64,000 nt of DNA. It comes from CAZCGA01 sp964498075. GTDB lineage: Bacteria > Desulfobacterota > Binatia > HRBIN30. This document shows positions 60,481 through 64,000 of this stretch, piece by piece. The notes under the pieces were generated by a model that made no database searches, was not told the DNA's origin, and was given only the letters and a program-made list of their open reading frames with translations. Position 1 is the stretch's first letter. Each line of letters starts with the position of its first letter. The position numbers and the translations under genes were made by a program. The DNA lies in contig CAZCGA010000002.1 of the NCBI GenBank assembly GCA_964498075.1, forward strand, positions 62,001-126,000, in the 5' to 3' direction.

Positions 60481-62475
60481 AAACTTCTTGACACTCGAAG
60501 CCCCTACTTCGGAGATGTCGTCTACCTCGACGTTCCGTCCTTCGGCGCTGGGATCGTGGAGTCCCCTGGAGAACGTGACGTCTACACCTTCAACGCACAG
60601 GCAGGACAGGTGGTCTTCTTCGATGCACTCTCGAACTCGTCCCTCGACTGGCGCGCCACCGATGAGAACGGCCGTATCCTGTTCGACACGTGCTTTGGGT
60701 GTGGCGACCCGGGTGTCCGGACGCTCACCCGGGGTGGCATCTACACGATAACCGTGTACGACCGGGGAGCTGGTACCGGCACGTACCAATTCCAAGTGCT
60801 CGGCGTCCCGGCACCCGATCACTTTCCGATAACAGTCGGAGACCTCGTGTCACCCGACAATCCGGCCGCTGGCGCCGGAAACATAGAGTCCCCTGGAGCC
60901 CTAGACGTCTACACCTTCAGTGGGCAGGCCGCGCAGATCGTCTTCTTTGATGTTCTCGCGACATCGAACCCCTCCCTCGACTGGCGCGTCGTCAATGAGG
61001 ACGGCCGTATCCTGTTCGACACGTGTCTTGGGTGCGGCGACCCGGGTGTCAGGACGCTCACGCGGGATGGAATGTACACCATTGTGGTGTACGACAACGG
61101 AGCTGGCACCGGCACCTACCAGTTCGAACTCCGCGCAGCTGGCGTCACCCCAACCCCTACCCCCAATGAGCCGCCACCGCAGTCCTTCCCGATCTCCATC
61201 GGCGACACGGTGCTGAACGGTATGCCCACTCTAGGTGCCGGCAACATCGAGTCTCCGGGGGCCCGCGACGTGTACACGTTCACAGCGACCGCAGGCCAAG
61301 TGGCGTTCTTCGACGACCAGGGCCACTTGGGCCAGGAGCCGCGCTGGACGCTGCTGGATGCCGACGGCCAGGTACTCTATGACAGCTACTTCGACGACTT
61401 CACGGCTACGCTGACGCGCGGTGGCACATACATCCTCCACGTGTACGAGTCCGGCGATGGAATAGCGACGTACCGGTTCAAGCTCTGGAACGTTCCGCTA
61501 CCGCAGTCCTTCCCGGTCTCCATCGGCGACACGGTGCTGATCGGTATGCCCACTCTAGGTGCCGGCAACATCGAGTCTCCGGGGGCCCGCGACGTGTACA
61601 CGTTCACAGCGACCGCAGGCCAAGTGGCGTTCTTCGACGACCAGGGCCACTTGGGCCAGGAGCCGCGCTGGACGCTGCTGGATGCCGACGGCCAGGTACT
61701 CTATGACAGCTACTTCGACGACTTCACGGCTACGCTGACGCGCGGTGGCACATACATCCTCCACGTGTACGAGTCCGGCGATGGAATAGCGACGTACCGG
61801 TTCAAGCTCTGGAACGTTCCGCCACCGCAGTCCTTCCCGATCTCCATCGGCGACGCGGTGCTGAACGGTATGCCCACTTTAGGTGCGGGCAACATCGAGT
61901 CTCCGGGGGCCCGCGACGTGTATACGTTCACAGCGACCGCAGGCCAAGTAGTGTTCTTCGACGACCAGGGCCACTTGGGCCAGGAGTTGCGCTGGAGGCT
62001 GCTGGATGCCGACGGCGAGGTGCTCTATGACAGCTACTTCGACGACTTCGTGGCTACGCTGACGCGCGGTGGCACATACATCCTCCACGTGTACGAGTCC
62101 GGCGACGGAATAGCGACGTACCGGTTCAAACTGTGGAACGTTCCGCCACCAGACCGGTTCCCGATCTCAATCGGAGACAAGGTCTTAAACGGTAGCCCCG
62201 CTCGCGGTGCGGGGAACATCGAGTCTCCGGGCACCCGCGACGTGTATACGTTCACTGCGACGCCGGGTCAGATCGTTCTGTTCGACGACCAAGGCCACTC
62301 AACCCCCGCCCTTCACTTGCGGCTGATCAGCGCTGACGGCGAGGTTCTCTACTTTGGAGGCGATCCCTTCCAAGACTTCACACGCACCCTGAGGCGCGGA
62401 GGTCCCTACACCCTCGCGGTCTTCGCGGCCGGCGACGCCATCGGGACCTATCGGTTCCAGATCCGCCCGCAGTAG
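60481..62475 (+). pseudogene. 5'-truncated PPC tandem-repeat surface protein
   Basis: The frame opens after a TAG at 60478-60480 with YFGDVVYLDVPSFGAG and IVESPGERDVYTF, a degenerate repeat start. There is no ATG or signal peptide; the first usable start is the GTG at 60556, giving 639 residues. Six PPC-type beta repeats follow, marked by GAGNIESPGARDVYTF, VAFFDDQGHLGQ and TYILHVYESGDG. The last four have a period of exactly 324 bases, and three of them are nearly identical. It probably lost its 5' end when the hairpin element at 60145-60412 arrived. It could still be translated from the GTG. Confidence 0.65.
61177..62472 (+). repeat. Tandem 324-bp coding repeats
   Basis: Four units start at 61177, 61501, 61825 and 62149. 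The first two differ at only a few positions; the third carries scattered substitutions (for example VAFFDD to VVFFDD, RWTLL to RWRLL); the fourth is clearly diverged. Each encodes one 108-residue PPC-type domain. Confidence 0.9.
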
Positions 62476-62628
62476 GATCACCCTTCCATGGCTCTGACGC
62501 TAAACCGCGTTGGGCGTGACCGGCCTCCACCTCGTGCGCATGATAGCCCTCAGTCTCAGGCTACCCCGGACTATCCTGTGCGCGCCGAAGTCGTTGGGGG
62601 GACGTAGCTACAGGATCAGCCGCAACAG

Positions 62629-64000
62629 CTACTCCAACATCCGTCTTTGTGCATTTCGGAGAAATCGGACGACCACACCGTCCTTGATTCGCAACTTGGG
62701 CTTCTTCGGCTCCAGGATGCTCGCCAGCCAGACCGTGTTCTCTCTGCGGTTCGCTTCGCACCCGAGGGCCAGGCGAAGGAAGGGCAAGTAGCGCGCTTCG
62801 ATGACCCTCGCGCCGTTGAAGTAGCCGAGGCAACGAGCCAGAACCTGCTTCCGATTGGTGAGGGTCCCCTCGCGTGCCGCAGCACAGATCTTCAAGGCCA
62901 GGTCGCAATCGGAGTTCGAGAAGTGCCGGAGCTGATTGAATAGGGACAGGGGTAATTCGCCGAGGGCGAGGAATACGTAGAGAAAGTGTAGCCGAAGCTG
63001 CTCGTCCTCAAGCTTCTCTGCAGAAGCCCAGGCCAAGACCCTATCGCGGTGTCGACGTTTTCCGTGCTTGTGTAGCGCCAACAACCACTGCCCTTTCTCA
63101 TAGCCCGCGCCGTGACGCTCATCGTTCGCCTTCACCTTGTACACGGCGAAGTTGGCGATCTTGTCGGAAGCCTCAGATTCGAACCGAGCGTCGCCGACGA
63201 ACCGGGCGACGTGAATCCCGAGCTCCGGATCTGCACCTCGCCGGCAAAGGCTGAGTAGAGCGTCTAGCTCCTGTTGACCAACGCGGAAGTTGCGGAGGTA
63301 CTTGAGCGCCTGGGGCGCCACGCCCGGATGCTGCTCGAGATCCTCCAACGCGTGTTCGCGGAGCCTGTCGAATCCGCAGCGATGGGCGACCGTGTAGAGG
63401 TGCTTCGCAACCCGGTCCCAGTTGGGCGTTGCTGAGCGCTCCCGCTCGTACCATTCGTCCACCAAGCCCGCGAACAGCTGTTCGTCGCTCCTTCTCTTTG
63501 CCCGATCAAGTCGCGCCTGGAACTCAGGGTGTCGTTCCGACTCGAACTTCTCAACCGTCACAATTCGCGTCTTTCCTGCGTTCGGGTTCAACCCCACGTG
63601 GCGGAGAGCAAGATGGTGCTGCCTTTTCACGTGTTCGGCTTCGCGAAGAGACCGCACGAAGACGACCGTGTCATCGACGTAGCGCAAGTAGCGCCAGTTG
63701 GGTTCATCAACGAAGACCCTGTCGACGAACTTCAAGTAGTTGTGGGCAACAAGACGGCTCACGTCGTTGTTCTCGATCGGAATGCCGGCCATCGGAGCGT
63801 ACCTGAATCTGGGTAGCCATGTTTCGAGACAATAGAAGAGCAGTTCGAGCAATGAAGAGTGTGCCCCGGTTCGCTCTGCGAGGAATTGCTTGGCCTTCGC
63901 CCGGTCGATCGAGGGGAAGAAGTCGGAGACGTCGGTATCGAAAACGTAAGTGAAGCCGTCTTCCTTGGCGGCGTCTGCTATCGCCGCCGTGTAGTCTTGC
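62629..64000 (-). CDS. Reverse transcriptase, Abi/UG-like, 5' end outside window
   Basis: 457 codons are visible and the frame is open to the window edge. Motif A is FDTDVSDFFPSIDR near the edge. The motif-4 region is MAGIPIENNDVSRLVAHNYL, and YLRYVDDTVVFV (YVDD at 63670-63681) is the catalytic centre, followed by LNPNAGKTRIVTVEKFE. The last 290 or so residues are helical, with repeat-like stretches and no maturase X or HNH domain, so it is not a group II intron protein. VSR in place of SQ argues against diversity-generating retroelements. The long helical C-terminus is like that of Abi and UG/DRT defence RTs. The RT call is firm; the class is inference. Confidence 0.88.
   Translation of the reverse strand, partial: QDYTAAIADAAKEDGFTYVFDTDVSDFFPSIDRAKAKQFLAERTGAHSSLLELLFYCLETWLPRFRYAPMAGIPIENNDVSRLVAHNYLKFVDRVFVDEPNWRYLRYVDDTVVFVRSLREAEHVKRQHHLALRHVGLNPNAGKTRIVTVEKFESERHPEFQARLDRAKRRSDEQLFAGLVDEWYERERSATPNWDRVAKHLYTVAHRCGFDRLREHALEDLEQHPGVAPQALKYLRNFRVGQQELDALLSLCRRGADPELGIHVARFVGDARFESEASDKIANFAVYKVKANDERHGAGYEKGQWLLALHKHGKRRHRDRVLAWASAEKLEDEQLRLHFLYVFLALGELPLSLFNQLRHFSNSDCDLALKICAAAREGTLTNRKQVLARCLGYFNGARVIEARYLPFLRLALGCEANRRENTVWLASILEPKKPKLRIKDGVVVRFLRNAQRRMLE

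Noticed and set aside
60139..60822. 227-codon minus-strand open frame
   Set aside because: It spans the hairpin element and the start of the PPC-repeat gene and shows no protein family signal.
62476..62628. Retron msr/msd RNA next to the RT
   Set aside because: The bases after the RT gene show no long inverted repeat of the needed form, and a retron RNA would lie upstream of the RT, outside the window.
61177..64000. Diversity-generating retroelement: an RT beside near-identical repeats
   Set aside because: Differences between the 324-bp units are not confined to adenines, no short template/variable pair is seen, and the RT lacks the DGR SQ motif.

Overview
The window is a GC-rich bacterial chromosome segment. 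A run of ten Ns at 36389-36398 inside a gene shows it is a draft or metagenome scaffold. The gene mix suggests an uncultured Deltaproteobacteria-related lineage, with Candidatus Binatia (Binatota) my best guess: F420 biosynthesis, several thiolases, a CaiB/BaiF CoA-transferase, a tungsten aldehyde oxidoreductase, and secreted proteins with Thr/Pro linkers and DUF4215-type cysteine repeats. This is inference from gene content; no rRNA or tRNA gene was recognised to test it.

Layout. 1-7324 is a signalling cluster: an NtrC-type regulator and a degenerate kinase on the minus strand, then on the plus strand a receiver-AAA+-histidine kinase fusion, a second NtrC-type regulator with an altered sigma-54 contact loop, a receiver-kinase hybrid and a small unknown protein. 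7416-11476 is a compact F420 operon, cofG-cofH-cofD-cofE. 11465-24605 is mostly minus strand: an alpha/alpha-barrel secreted protein, two beta-rich surface genes (one broken), a GMC dehydrogenase with its Tat-exported small subunit, a PLP enzyme, a secreted protein and an FAD oxidoreductase. 24799-27379 is an ExbB-ExbD-AAA+ operon.

27380-30551 is a mobile and decaying region: a REP-associated tyrosine transposase bounded by 28-bp inverted repeats, tandem palindromic repeats on both sides, a DUF433/DUF5615 toxin-antitoxin pair whose toxin is broken, and fragments of a CARDB protein and a GxxExxY protein. 30552-41092 holds a small regulator, a thiolase-like/DUF35 pair, a SprT-like protease with a Ycf45-like ATPase, a thiolase, a lytic transglycosylase split by the assembly gap, an ABC1 kinase and GlmU. 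41126-53072 has a dockerin/cohesin-like giant, a possible catabolic operon (aldehyde oxidoreductase, DoxX, CoA-transferase, DUF2889, flavin reductase), a lone receiver domain and a TMTC-like glycosyltransferase. 53353-62475 has a 1458-residue cysteine-repeat surface protein, an epoxide-hydrolase-like enzyme, a thiolase and a 5'-truncated PPC tandem-repeat gene. The window ends inside a reverse transcriptase with a long helical C-terminus that resembles the Abi/UG (defence) group.

The most interesting elements are the reverse transcriptase, the receiver-AAA+-kinase fusion, the transposase with its repeat families, a cysteine-rich module shared by two surface genes, and the dockerin-plus-cohesin polypeptide. 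Intergenic space is unusually rich in inverted repeats of at least six families, plus short-period microsatellites at gene boundaries.
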